NCBI GenBank assembly: GCA_963712655.1
Contig: CAVQIT010000008.1
Location: forward strand, 124,001-188,000
From: Pollutimonas sp963712655
Lineage (GTDB): Bacteria > Pseudomonadota > Gammaproteobacteria > Burkholderiales > Burkholderiaceae_B
Reading direction: 5' to 3'
Length of the DNA stretch: 64,000 nt
Shown here in pieces: positions 53,238 to 61,452 of the stretch (position 1 is the stretch's first letter; every line of letters starts with the position of its first letter). The translations under genes and the position numbers were made by a program. The notes below the pieces were generated by a model. The model was not told the DNA's origin. It was given only the letters and a program-made list of their open reading frames with translations, and did not search any database.

Positions 53238-54041
53238 TCAGTCCCAGACCGGCGCCAGTCCATCGGGGCTGACCTCGCGCCCATCGCGCTCCAATGCGGC
53301 GATCCGCGCCATGTCTTCGCCAGCCAGGCGCATGTCCTGCGCAAGCAGATTGCTCGCCAGGTTTTCACGCTTGGTCGAAGACGGAATCACCGAATAGCCC
53401 TGTTGCAGCGCCCAGGCCAGGGCTACCTGCGCCGGCGTGGCGTGATGGCGCTTGGCGATGTCATTGATGACCGGATCCTCCAGCACCTTGCCGTAGGCCA
53501 GTGTCATGTAGGAAGTGACATGGATGCCCTGTTCCTTCAGGAAAGCAGTCAGTTTCCGGCTTTGCAGATACGGACTCAGTTCGATCTGGTTGGTCGCAAT
53601 CGCATCCTTGCCGACCACCGCGATAGCCTGGCGGGTCAGCTCGATGTTGAAGTTGGAGATGCCGATCCGCCGGGTCAACCCCTGCGCCTTGGCTTGTTCC
53701 AGAGCCGTCATGAACTCCGCCAGCGATACGCCATTGCCCGGCGCGGGCCAATGAATCAAGGTGAGATCGACATAGTCGGTGCGCAGTTTGGCCAGACTGT
53801 CCTTCAAACTTGGAATCAGCTTGTCCCCCGCATAGTTGTCGACCCATATCTTGGTCGTGATGAACAATTCATTGCGGGCGACGCCGGACTCGGCGATCGC
53901 CTGGCCGACCTCGGCCTCGTTGCCGTAAATCTGCGCGGTGTCGATCGCGCGATAGCCCAGTTCAAGCGCATTGCGCACCGAGTCGATGACAACCTGGCCT
54001 TGCAGGCGGAAAGTACCGACGCCAAAAGATGGAATACTCAT
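53238..54041 (-). CDS. dkgB: 2,5-diketo-D-gluconate reductase B, aldo/keto reductase
   Basis: 267 residues, the same length as E. coli DkgB and very similar to it throughout: IPSFGVGTFRLQ, ALELGYRAIDTAQIYGNEAEVGQAIAESGV (catalytic Asp and Tyr), FITTKIWVDN (Lys), DLTLIHWP (His), IGISNFN, ATNQIELSPYLQ and IPSSTKRENLASNL (NADPH site). It reduces diketogluconate and reactive aldehydes such as methylglyoxal. Its neighbours (an MFS pump and a YafC-like LysR) recall the dkgB-yafC pairing of enterics. Confidence 0.94.
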   Translation of the reverse strand: MSIPSFGVGTFRLQGQVVIDSVRNALELGYRAIDTAQIYGNEAEVGQAIAESGVARNELFITTKIWVDNYAGDKLIPSLKDSLAKLRTDYVDLTLIHWPAPGNGVSLAEFMTALEQAKAQGLTRRIGISNFNIELTRQAIAVVGKDAIATNQIELSPYLQSRKLTAFLKEQGIHVTSYMTLAYGKVLEDPVINDIAKRHHATPAQVALAWALQQGYSVIPSSTKRENLASNLLAQDMRLAGEDMARIAALERDGREVSPDGLAPVWD

Positions 54042-54093
54042 TGAGAAGCTCCTTTGTATGGAAAATTGATGAAAACGGCCAAGGCTGCGCGCG

Positions 54094-55290
54094 TCACGCC
54101 AGGGCCGCCGATATACGGGCCGGCACGCTGCCGGACCGCTTGTCCAGCCAGCCGCTCCATACCGTCAGGCCGAATGCGGCCAAAGTGACCAAGGCGGCGA
54201 TCCAGGGGGTGTGAGCCAGCCCCAGGTGGCCGACAACCAGCGCGCCGCCCCAGGAACCTCCGGCCACGCCCAGATTGAAAGCGGAAATATTCAAGCCTGC
54301 CGCAACATCCACGGCGTCCGGAGCCACCTGCTCGGCCTGCCGCACAACATAGACCTGAAGGCCGGGAACATTGCCGAACGCTACGCCTCCCCATGCCAGC
54401 ACCGTCAATACGACCAGCCAGGGATGAGGCGCGGTGAAAGTGAGGATGAGCAGCACGGCGGCCAGCGCCAGGAAGACGGTCTTGAGCGCGCTGACCGGCC
54501 CCTTGCGATCAGCGAGCCTGCCGCCCCAGACGTTGCCGGCGACAACCGAAACGCCGTAGGCCAACAGCACCACACTCACCATGTTCGGACTGAAGCCGGC
54601 AATACTTTCCAGAATCGGCGCCAGGAAGGTGAACGCGATCAGGGAACCGCCATAGCCTACCGCCGTCATGGCGTACACCAGCAGCAGACGCGGTTTCAGC
54701 AGCACGCGAGCCTGGCGCGACAGCGGCGCCGGCGCGGGGTGCGCAATGTTCTTGGGCACGAATAGCAAGGCGCCAAGCAATGCCACCACACCGAAAGCCG
54801 AAACCACCAGGAAGGTGGTGCGCCAGCCAAAGTGCTGGCCAACGAAGGTGCCCAGAGGAATACCGGTGACAAAGGCTACGGTCAGGCCGCTGAACATCGT
54901 CGCGATTGCGCTGGCCGCTTTTTCCTTGGGCACGAGACTGGTGGCGATGATGGAGCCGACAGAGAAGAACACGCCGTGCGCAAGGCCGGTGAGGATGCGC
55001 GCAACGATCAGCGCTTCATAGCTTGGCGCCTGCCAGGCCGCAAGGTTGCCAATGGTGAACAGCGCCATCAATCCGGCCAGCAGCAGTTTGCGCGGCACTC
55101 GGCCCGTCAGCGCGGTCAGCACGGGCGCACCGATTGCAACGCCGAGCGCATACAGACTGACCAGCAGGCCGGAGGACGGCACGCTGACGCCAAGATCCGC
55201 GGCGATGGTGGGGATCAAGCCGACAATGACAAATTCAGTGGTGCCGATGGCGAAAGCCGCCAACGTCAGTGCAAACAAGGCTAAAGGCAT
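54094..55290 (-). CDS. MFS transporter, DHA1/YdhP-like
   Basis: 398 residues from ATG 55290 with AGGAT upstream; the frame is open to 55344. N-terminus PLALFALTLAAFAIGTTEFVIVGLIPTIAADLGVSVPSSGLLVSLYALGVAIGAPVLT is typical of the YdhP/AraJ DHA1 group, with 12 hydrophobic segments and the A-loop GRVPRKLLL. It probably exports toxic small molecules. It is divergent from the LysR gene and co-directional with dkgB, from which it is separated by 52 bases. Confidence 0.9.
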   Translation of the reverse strand: MPLALFALTLAAFAIGTTEFVIVGLIPTIAADLGVSVPSSGLLVSLYALGVAIGAPVLTALTGRVPRKLLLAGLMALFTIGNLAAWQAPSYEALIVARILTGLAHGVFFSVGSIIATSLVPKEKAASAIATMFSGLTVAFVTGIPLGTFVGQHFGWRTTFLVVSAFGVVALLGALLFVPKNIAHPAPAPLSRQARVLLKPRLLLVYAMTAVGYGGSLIAFTFLAPILESIAGFSPNMVSVVLLAYGVSVVAGNVWGGRLADRKGPVSALKTVFLALAAVLLILTFTAPHPWLVVLTVLAWGGVAFGNVPGLQVYVVRQAEQVAPDAVDVAAGLNISAFNLGVAGGSWGGALVVGHLGLAHTPWIAALVTLAAFGLTVWSGWLDKRSGSVPARISAALA

Positions 55291-55392
55291 GGCCGCATAT
55301 CCTGAAAAAACTAACAATGGCGCCAGTCTGCCTGGATTATTCACACATAAAAAGTGGTAAATCTGCGAAAGATATTTGATAATAAGTAAAAT

Positions 55393-56295
55393 ATGAAAAC
55401 GACTCTCGACGAAATGCAGGCATTCATGGCCGTGGTGGACAGCGGCTCAATCACCGCTGCCGCCGAGCAATTGGGCCAGACCATCTCGGCAACCAGCCGG
55501 ACGCTCGGGCGGCTGGAGAAAAAGCTGCAGACCACGCTGCTGCGGCGCACTACGCGCCGACTGGATCTGACCGAGGAGGGCCGCGCCTATCTGGAACGGG
55601 CGCGGCAAATCGTGGCAGCCGTGGAAGAGACCGAAGAACAAATGTCCACGCGGCGCAACACCCCCGCCGGCCCGCTGCGAGTGGATGCCGCCTCGCCGTT
55701 CATGCTCCATGCGGTGGTGCCGCTGATCGCCGGTTACCGCGAACGCTATCCCCAGGTGGAGCTGGAGCTCAATAGCAATGAAGGGATTACCGATCTGCTG
55801 GAAAAGCGCAGCGACGTCGCCATCCGCATCGGGCGCCTGAAGGACTCAACCCTGCACGCAACCCCGATCGGCACCAGCAGAATTCGCGTGCTCGCCGCTC
55901 CCGGCTACCTTGCCGCGCGCGGAACGCCCAAGAAGGTATCGGACCTTGCACGGCATGCGCTGTTGGGATTCAACCAGCCGGAATCGCTCAATGAATGGCC
56001 GCTGATCGATCACGACGGACAACCGCTGCGCATACGGCCGGACATACGCTCGTCCAGCGGCGAGACATTGCGGCAGTTGGCCATTGCCGGAGCCGGCATC
56101 GTGTGCCTGTCGGACTTCATGACCCGGGAAGATAGAAACACCGGGCGCTTGCAGCAATTGCTTGCGCGCCAGACTCTCGATGTCCGGCAGCCCATCAATG
56201 CCGTTTACTATCGCAATACCGCCTTGTCGTCGCGGATTGCCTCTTTCGTGGACTACCTGAAGCATACCTTGGGCAAGAAAGGATTCGACGAATGA
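55393..56295 (+). CDS. LysR-family regulator, YafC-like
   Basis: 300 residues. Winged helix MQAFMAVVDSGSITAAAEQLGQTISATSRTLGRLEKKLQTTLLRRTTRRLDLTEEG, then a type 2 periplasmic-binding effector domain (GPLRVDAASPFMLHAVVPLIAGYRERYPQVELELNSNEGITDLLEKRSDVAIRIG). It resembles E. coli YafC, whose gene neighbours dkgB. It is divergent from the MFS and dkgB genes and likely controls them. Last accessory gene before the trpG promoter. Confidence 0.9.
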   Translation: MKTTLDEMQAFMAVVDSGSITAAAEQLGQTISATSRTLGRLEKKLQTTLLRRTTRRLDLTEEGRAYLERARQIVAAVEETEEQMSTRRNTPAGPLRVDAASPFMLHAVVPLIAGYRERYPQVELELNSNEGITDLLEKRSDVAIRIGRLKDSTLHATPIGTSRIRVLAAPGYLAARGTPKKVSDLARHALLGFNQPESLNEWPLIDHDGQPLRIRPDIRSSSGETLRQLAIAGAGIVCLSDFMTREDRNTGRLQQLLARQTLDVRQPINAVYYRNTALSSRIASFVDYLKHTLGKKGFDE

Positions 56296-56379
56296 GCGCA
56301 TCCCGAAGAACGCTGAATAATGATCGGTTGCAGGTTGCAGATCCACTGAGCCTTGCGGCGCAGCTTCTTGCGGGCTGAT

Positions 56380-56408
56380 CGACACGCGCGCCGCGCCGCA
56401 GTATAATG
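56380..56408 (+). promoter_or_regulatory. Strong sigma-70-type promoter upstream of trpG
   Basis: TCGACA at 56380-56385, a 17-base spacer, and a perfect TATAAT at 56403-56408. One mismatch to consensus in -35, none in -10. Transcription would start near 56415, about 75 bases before the short Trp-Trp peptide and 575 bases before trpG. Confidence 0.7.
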
Positions 56409-56490
56409 GTGCGCTGATATCCGTGCGGCATGGATCGAAACCCCTTCATGCCGCCGCCAAGCAGAAATTCAGGACTTACTGGTTAATCAC

Positions 56491-56541
56491 ATGATCTGTT
56501 CCGCAACACTCAACGTCGCTCAGTGGTGGCGCTTCCCATAG
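56491..56541 (+). CDS. Second candidate trp leader peptide, upstream of trpG
   Basis: A 16-codon frame, MICSATLNVAQWWRFP, from ATG 56491 to TAG 56539. It has two adjacent Trp codons placed just before a stem-loop, as in attenuator leader peptides. It lies behind a strong promoter and ahead of trpGDC. The ribosome site is weak. Together with the trpE leader it suggests that both halves of the split operon sense Trp-tRNA. Chance occurrence of WW in a short frame cannot be excluded. Confidence 0.6.
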   Translation: MICSATLNVAQWWRFP

Positions 56542-56601
56542 GAAGCGGCACGTCGTTGCGGTTCACACCGCGCCTTGCCGCCGTATCGGGTTGAGCAAGG
56601 C
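56530..56601 (+). promoter_or_regulatory. Candidate trpG leader with mutually exclusive hairpins
   Basis: Three pairings compete: CGCTTCC/GGAAGCG (56530-56536 with 56541-56547), GCGGCA/TGCCGC (56545-56550 with 56576-56581) and GCCTTGC/GCAAGGC (56572-56578 with 56595-56601). This is the 1:2, 2:3, 3:4 topology of an attenuator, but no T run follows the last stem, so it may act through Rho or ribosome-site masking, or not at all. Confidence 0.45.
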
Positions 56602-56990
56602 ATGGTTCAGATACTCCCGGCACGGTGGCTCCCATATAAGGAGATTGCTCGATGCCCATGAAACTTTCCCAATCGCATATCGTTGGCCGCGTCGAAATCG
56701 AACGCGGCGGCGCTTGCCCGCTCGTGGGCCCTTTGGGGGGCGTCGGCCCGATGGCGCATCTGTCTTCGCAGCTTCCCTGGCGTCTTATCGCATCCACATA
56801 CGACAGCGTCCATGCGCCCTGCCCGCCCACCCGCTTTCACGCCCCATGGCGGCCCAGCGTCCGCATGCGGTTCGCAAAAGCCGGCCCGGGCTCTCAATCT
56901 GCGTCCCGCCACCGCCGATGTGTGCGGCGCCATGTTCGGCAAGGCGCCACATGCAATGAATAAAACACTCGAAATCAAAGGGTTAACGCC
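56542..56990 (+). other. Long untranslated stretch between trp leader and trpG
   Basis: About 450 bases without a convincing gene. A 103-codon frame (56652-56963) has a good AAGGAG site, but its sequence becomes Arg/Pro-rich after about 35 residues and matches no family I know. CTCC at 56630-56633 could pair with the GGAG of that site. trpG has its own AAAGGG site at 56978-56983. The stretch may be a structured leader or the remnant of a displaced gene. Confidence 0.45.
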
Positions 56991-57557
56991 ATGTCTCTTT
57001 TAATGCTCGACAATTACGATTCGTTTACCTACAACCTGGTCCAGTATTTTGGCGAGTTGGGCGAGAACGTCGAAGTGCGCCGCAACGATCAAGTCAGTGT
57101 GGCCGATATCGTCGCCATGAAGCCAGAGCGCATCTGCATATCGCCCGGCCCTTGCTCGCCCGCCGAGGCAGGCATCTCGGTCGAACTGATCCGGCACTTC
57201 GCGGGCAAGGTTCCCCTGCTGGGCGTATGCCTGGGCCACCAGGCCATAGGTGCCGCCTACGGCGGCGACATTATCCGCGCCCGGCAAATCATGCACGGTA
57301 AAGTATCCGACGTTACCCACACCGGCACCGACGTGTTCAGCGGCCTGCCATCGCCTTTTGTCGTCACCCGCTACCATTCGCTGGCCGTCGACCGCAACAC
57401 CCTGCCGGACTGCCTGGCCATTACCGCCGAAACCGCGGATGGCGAAATCATGGGCCTGCGCCATAAAACCCTGCCGGTGTATGGCGTACAGTTCCACCCG
57501 GAATCGGTATTAAGCGAACATGGCCACGCCCTGTTGAAAAATTTCCTGAACATATAA
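56991..57557 (+). CDS. trpG: Anthranilate synthase component II (glutamine amidotransferase)
   Basis: 188 residues. Class I amidotransferase: MLDNYDSFTYNLVQYFGELG, ISPGPCSPAEAGIS, nucleophile Cys in LLGVCLGHQAIG, and the His-Glu pair in GVQFHPESVLSEHG. It releases ammonia from glutamine for TrpE, and may also serve PabB in folate synthesis as in other bacteria. It begins the trpGDC unit and is 12 bases from trpD. Its partner trpE is 16.8 kb upstream. Confidence 0.96.
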   Translation: MSLLMLDNYDSFTYNLVQYFGELGENVEVRRNDQVSVADIVAMKPERICISPGPCSPAEAGISVELIRHFAGKVPLLGVCLGHQAIGAAYGGDIIRARQIMHGKVSDVTHTGTDVFSGLPSPFVVTRYHSLAVDRNTLPDCLAITAETADGEIMGLRHKTLPVYGVQFHPESVLSEHGHALLKNFLNI

Positions 57558-57569
57558 GAAGGAACAATA

Positions 57570-58601
57570 ATGACGATCACTCCGACCGAAGCGCTGTCGC
57601 GCTGCATCGAGCACCGGGAAATATTCCATGACGAAATGCTGCACCTGATGCGCATGCTGATGCGCGGCGAAGTGCCGGCGCCCATCGCCAGCGCACTGCT
57701 CATGGGCTTGCGGGTAAAAAAAGAAACCGTGGGCGAAATCACCGCCGCGGCGCAGGTCATGCGTGAATTCGCACTCCCCGTCCATACGCCGGATGCCGGC
57801 AACCTGCTGGATATGTGCGGCACCGGCGGCGACGGCTCCAACACCTTCAATATTTCAACGGCATCCATGTTCGTGGCCGCGTCGGCGGGCGTCAAAATCG
57901 CCAAGCACGGCAACCGCAGCGCCTCGTCGTCATCGGGCAGCGCCGATGTGCTGGAAGCGCTGGGATGCAACGTCATGCTCAACCCCGAACAGGTCGCCGA
58001 AAGCATCAACCGCACCGGCATAGGCTTTATGTTCGCCCCCGCCCATCATGGCGCCATGAAAAACGTTGCCGCCGTCCGCAAAGAACTGGCCGTACGCACC
58101 ATTTTCAATATTCTCGGCCCGCTCACCAATCCGGCTGGCGCCGCCAACCAGTTGATGGGCGTATTCCATCCCGACTTGGTCGGCATACAGGTGCGCGTCT
58201 TGCAACGCCTGGGTTCCAAGCATGTGCTGATCGTGCACGGCAAGGATGGCATGGACGAGGCCTCGCTGGGCGCCTCCACGCTGGTGGGCGAACTGAAAGA
58301 TGGACAAGTGCGCGAATACGAAATTCATCCTGAAGACTTTGGCATGGCAATGGTGTCTAATCGGTCAATCAAGGTCAACAATCGCGACGAATCGGCCAGC
58401 ATGATACTGGAAGCGCTCGATAACATCAGCGGCCCCGCCCGAGATATCGTTGGCTTCAACGCAGGCTTGGCCATCTACGCGGGCAACAAGGCTGGCTCTA
58501 TAGAAGAAGGCCTGAAACTGGCATTCGAATCGTTGGCCAACGGCGCCGCGCGGGCCAAGCTGGACGAATTCTGCACCCACACCCGGACGATTTCAACATG
58601 A
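57570..58601 (+). CDS. trpD: Anthranilate phosphoribosyltransferase
   Basis: 343 residues from ATG 57570, preceded by AGAAGGA. It adds PRPP to anthranilate. Motifs: DMCGTGGDGSNTFNISTASMFVAA (PRPP loop), KHGNRSASSSSGSADVLEALG, FMFAPAHHGAMKNVAAVRKELAVRTIFNILGPLTNP and HGKDGMDEASL. It overlaps trpC by four bases (ATGA). Confidence 0.97.
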   Translation: MTITPTEALSRCIEHREIFHDEMLHLMRMLMRGEVPAPIASALLMGLRVKKETVGEITAAAQVMREFALPVHTPDAGNLLDMCGTGGDGSNTFNISTASMFVAASAGVKIAKHGNRSASSSSGSADVLEALGCNVMLNPEQVAESINRTGIGFMFAPAHHGAMKNVAAVRKELAVRTIFNILGPLTNPAGAANQLMGVFHPDLVGIQVRVLQRLGSKHVLIVHGKDGMDEASLGASTLVGELKDGQVREYEIHPEDFGMAMVSNRSIKVNNRDESASMILEALDNISGPARDIVGFNAGLAIYAGNKAGSIEEGLKLAFESLANGAARAKLDEFCTHTRTIST

Positions 58602-59392
58602 ACGATATTCTGGCAAAAATACTCGAGACCAAAAAAATCGAAATCGCCACGGCGCGGCAAATGCGCAGTGAATCCGACGTACTGCGCGAAGCCAAAAGCC
58701 GCAAGGACCTGCGGGGCTTCGCGCGCGCCATCGAAGACAAAATCGCCCGCGGCAAGCCCGGCGTCATCGCGGAGATCAAGAAAGCATCGCCTTCCAGGGG
58801 CGTCATCCGCGAAAACTTCAATCCGGTCGACATTGCCACGTCATATGCCGCGCACGGCGCGGCCTGCCTGTCCGTCCTGACCGATGTGCAGTTTTTCCAA
58901 GGCTCCTACGATTATCTGCGCCAGGCGCGCGCCGCTTGCACATTGCCGGTATTGCGCAAGGACTTCATGATCGATCCATACCAGATCATCCATGCCCGCG
59001 CTCTCGGGGCCGATTGCATTCTGCTGATCGCCGCCGCCCTGGCGCCGCAACAAATGCGCGAATTCGAAGGCATCGCCGCCGAACTGGGCATGGACGTGCT
59101 GGTCGAAGTGCATGACCGTGCCGAACTGGATGTGGCGCTGGAGCTAAACACCACGCTGCTGGGCATCAACAATCGCAATTTGCGCAGCTTTGAAACCTCG
59201 TTGCAGACCACCCTCGATCTGCTGGCCGCCGTTCCGGAAGGCAAGCGGGTGATCACGGAAAGCGGCATCCTGGCTCCCGCGGACGTAAAGATCATGCGCG
59301 ACAACAAGGTGGATGCCTTTTTGGTGGGCGAAGCCTTCATGCGGGCTCCCGAGCCTGGCATCGCGCTGCAAGAACTGTTCTTCAGCGCCTGA
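58598..59392 (+). CDS. trpC: Indole-3-glycerol phosphate synthase
   Basis: 264 residues, TIM barrel without a fused TrpF. Motifs: VIAEIKKASPSRGVIRENFNPVDIA (catalytic Lys and Glu), SVLTDVQFFQGSYDYL, PVLRKDFMIDPYQI, LLGINNRNLRSFE and ITESGI. It converts carboxyphenylaminodeoxyribulose phosphate into indole-glycerol phosphate. Start overlaps the trpD stop. The residue pattern is complete, so the pathway segment is functional despite the split operon. Confidence 0.97.
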   Translation: MNDILAKILETKKIEIATARQMRSESDVLREAKSRKDLRGFARAIEDKIARGKPGVIAEIKKASPSRGVIRENFNPVDIATSYAAHGAACLSVLTDVQFFQGSYDYLRQARAACTLPVLRKDFMIDPYQIIHARALGADCILLIAAALAPQQMREFEGIAAELGMDVLVEVHDRAELDVALELNTTLLGINNRNLRSFETSLQTTLDLLAAVPEGKRVITESGILAPADVKIMRDNKVDAFLVGEAFMRAPEPGIALQELFFSA

Positions 59393-59461
59393 TGGCGCAT
59401 CGATGCGGGCCCGCCGGGTCCGCCTATCCGCAAACCTGCCACACTACTTGCGACAAGGCTT

Positions 59462-60988
59462 ATGTTCGAGACTGCTGAATCCGACCCCTCGCTCACCAAA
59501 GAACAAGCCAGGCCGCTGGAAGCGAAGCTGCGTGCAGCCCTGCTCAAGGCGCAATACACGCGGCTGAAAGCGGGCAAGCGCTCCTTGCTGATCGTGATCG
59601 CCGGCATTGACGGCGCCGGCAAAGGCGCCTCGGTCAGCCTGCTGAACGAATGGATGGATGCGCGCCATATCCGCACCCTGGCCTTTGGCGAACCCTCCCG
59701 CGAAGAAAAAGATCATCCTTTTTTCTGGCGCTACTGGCGGCAATTGCCGGCCAAAGGCAAGATAGGCATAGTCTTTGGCTCGTGGTACAGGCCTTTATTC
59801 GAGGAAGCCGCCAAAAAGAAGCCCGACCAGGCCGCAATTCAGAACCACGCCCAAGACATACGCGACTTCGAAACCCTGCTCTCGCAAGACGGCGTCCAGA
59901 TCGTCAAGCTGTGGTATCACTTGTCGCGGGACGCCCAAAAAGAGCGTGTCGACAGGCTGTTGTCCAATTCCGCAACGGCTTGGCGGGTCAACGCCGAAGA
60001 CCTCAAGGTCAGGAAACGGTTTCCCCGCCTGCGCGATGCCGCGAGACTGGGGATATCGCTGACTCATAGCGCGCATGCGCCATGGCAGGTCATACCCAGC
60101 GCCGACAACGAAATGCGCGCGATCGCCACTGGGCAGGCGGTTCTTGCCGCCCTGCGCCAGCCCATGCCCAGGCCGTTGAACCTGAATGAAGATGGCGCAG
60201 CCGGCGCGCCGGGCAATAGCCAGGCATTGAAAGCCGCCAAAGAAAATACCGTCATCCCGAAAACCGCGCAGCGCGCGTCAGTGCGGCTGGAGCAGTTGGA
60301 CTACAGCGCTGCCTTGAGCGACAAGGAATACGACGAACAACTGGCCATGTGGCAAAGTCGCCTGGCCAGGCAGGCGCAGAGCAAAAAATTCGAGAAACTG
60401 CCGCTGATCCTGGTTTTCGAAGGCCAGGACGCCGCCGGGAAAGGCGGTACCATAAGACGCGTTACCCATGCCCTGGACCCCAGGCAATTCAATGCCATTC
60501 CGATTTCCGCACCCACCCCTGATGAGTTGGCGCAGCCTTATTTATGGCGGTTCTGGCGCGACCTGCCCCGCCCAGGGAAAGTCGCCATTTACGACCGCTC
60601 CTGGTATGGCCGAGTTCTGGTCGAGCGCGTGGAAAAATACGCGGCGGCGTCGGAATGGCAGCGCGCCTATGCTGAAATCAATCAATTCGAAACCCAGCTA
60701 TGCAGCAGCGGCGCCGTGGTTCTAAAGTTCTGGCTGGCGGTCAGCAAAGACGAGCAGCTAAAGCGCTTTCACGAGCGTGAAGCGTCTGCCTTCAAGTCTT
60801 TCAAGATCACGCCGGACGATTGGCGCAATCGAAAGAAATGGAATGCCTATCTGGAAGCGGCCAACGACATGTTCGCCAAGACCGATACTGCCGAATGCCC
60901 CTGGCACGTATTGTCGGCCAACGACAAGCGGCACGCCCGCGTAGCCGTGCTTGAATGCATCGTCAAGGCTCTGGAAAAGGCGCTATGA
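59462..60988 (+). CDS. pap: Polyphosphate:AMP phosphotransferase (double-domain PPK2)
   Basis: 508 residues made of two tandem PPK2 domains. The first (about 20-240) has Walker A-like GIDGAGKGASVSLLNEW but lacks the full Walker B (FGSWYRPLFEEA). The second (about 280-500) has GQDAAGKGGTIRRVTHALDPR, the lid RFWRDLP and Walker B YDRSWYGRVLVERVE, so it is probably the active one. The enzyme makes ADP from AMP and polyphosphate. It follows trpC by 69 bases and overlaps the HIT gene by four. Confidence 0.9.
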   Translation: MFETAESDPSLTKEQARPLEAKLRAALLKAQYTRLKAGKRSLLIVIAGIDGAGKGASVSLLNEWMDARHIRTLAFGEPSREEKDHPFFWRYWRQLPAKGKIGIVFGSWYRPLFEEAAKKKPDQAAIQNHAQDIRDFETLLSQDGVQIVKLWYHLSRDAQKERVDRLLSNSATAWRVNAEDLKVRKRFPRLRDAARLGISLTHSAHAPWQVIPSADNEMRAIATGQAVLAALRQPMPRPLNLNEDGAAGAPGNSQALKAAKENTVIPKTAQRASVRLEQLDYSAALSDKEYDEQLAMWQSRLARQAQSKKFEKLPLILVFEGQDAAGKGGTIRRVTHALDPRQFNAIPISAPTPDELAQPYLWRFWRDLPRPGKVAIYDRSWYGRVLVERVEKYAAASEWQRAYAEINQFETQLCSSGAVVLKFWLAVSKDEQLKRFHEREASAFKSFKITPDDWRNRKKWNAYLEAANDMFAKTDTAECPWHVLSANDKRHARVAVLECIVKALEKAL

Positions 60989-61437
60989 CGCTATCCGGCA
61001 ACTGCCCATTGTGCAACAGCGCCGGCGACAGCGTGCTTTGGCAGAACGGCCGGCTGCGCGTCATCAGGGTGGACGATGCCGCGCATCCCGGTTTCACCCG
61101 CGTCATCTGGCGCGAACATGTCGGCGAAATGACTGAACTGCCGGCCGATGCACGCGACGAATTCATGTCTGTCGTCTGGCTGGTCGAGCAAGCGCAGCGC
61201 CGGATTCTGCAACCCAGGAAAATCAATCTGGCGCAGTTGGGCAATATGGTGCCCCACTTGCATTGGCATGTCATTCCGCGCTGGGCCGACGATAGCCATT
61301 TCCCGGAAGCCATCTGGGCGCCCGCGCCTGCGCGCTCGCCCCAAGCCAGCCAGGCATGGCAAGCCCACAAAGCGCAAATCGAGGCCCTGCTGCCCCGTTA
61401 TCATGCCGAATTGACCGACACGCTATTGCAGCGCTGA
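60985..61437 (+). CDS. HIT family protein
   Basis: 150 residues from ATG 60985, overlapping the previous stop (ATGA). The histidine triad is HLHWHVIPRW near residue 92; an N-terminal CPLCN may bind zinc. HIT proteins hydrolyse or transfer nucleotides, often AMP conjugates. Its coupling to a polyphosphate:AMP phosphotransferase fits AMP salvage, but the substrate is unknown. Confidence 0.9.
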   Translation: MTLSGNCPLCNSAGDSVLWQNGRLRVIRVDDAAHPGFTRVIWREHVGEMTELPADARDEFMSVVWLVEQAQRRILQPRKINLAQLGNMVPHLHWHVIPRWADDSHFPEAIWAPAPARSPQASQAWQAHKAQIEALLPRYHAELTDTLLQR

Positions 61438-61452
61438 CCCAGGAATACCGCC

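Noticed and set aside
40264..56295. Integrative element with integrase and attachment sites
   Set aside because: No integrase, relaxase or direct repeat was seen at either edge of the accessory block.
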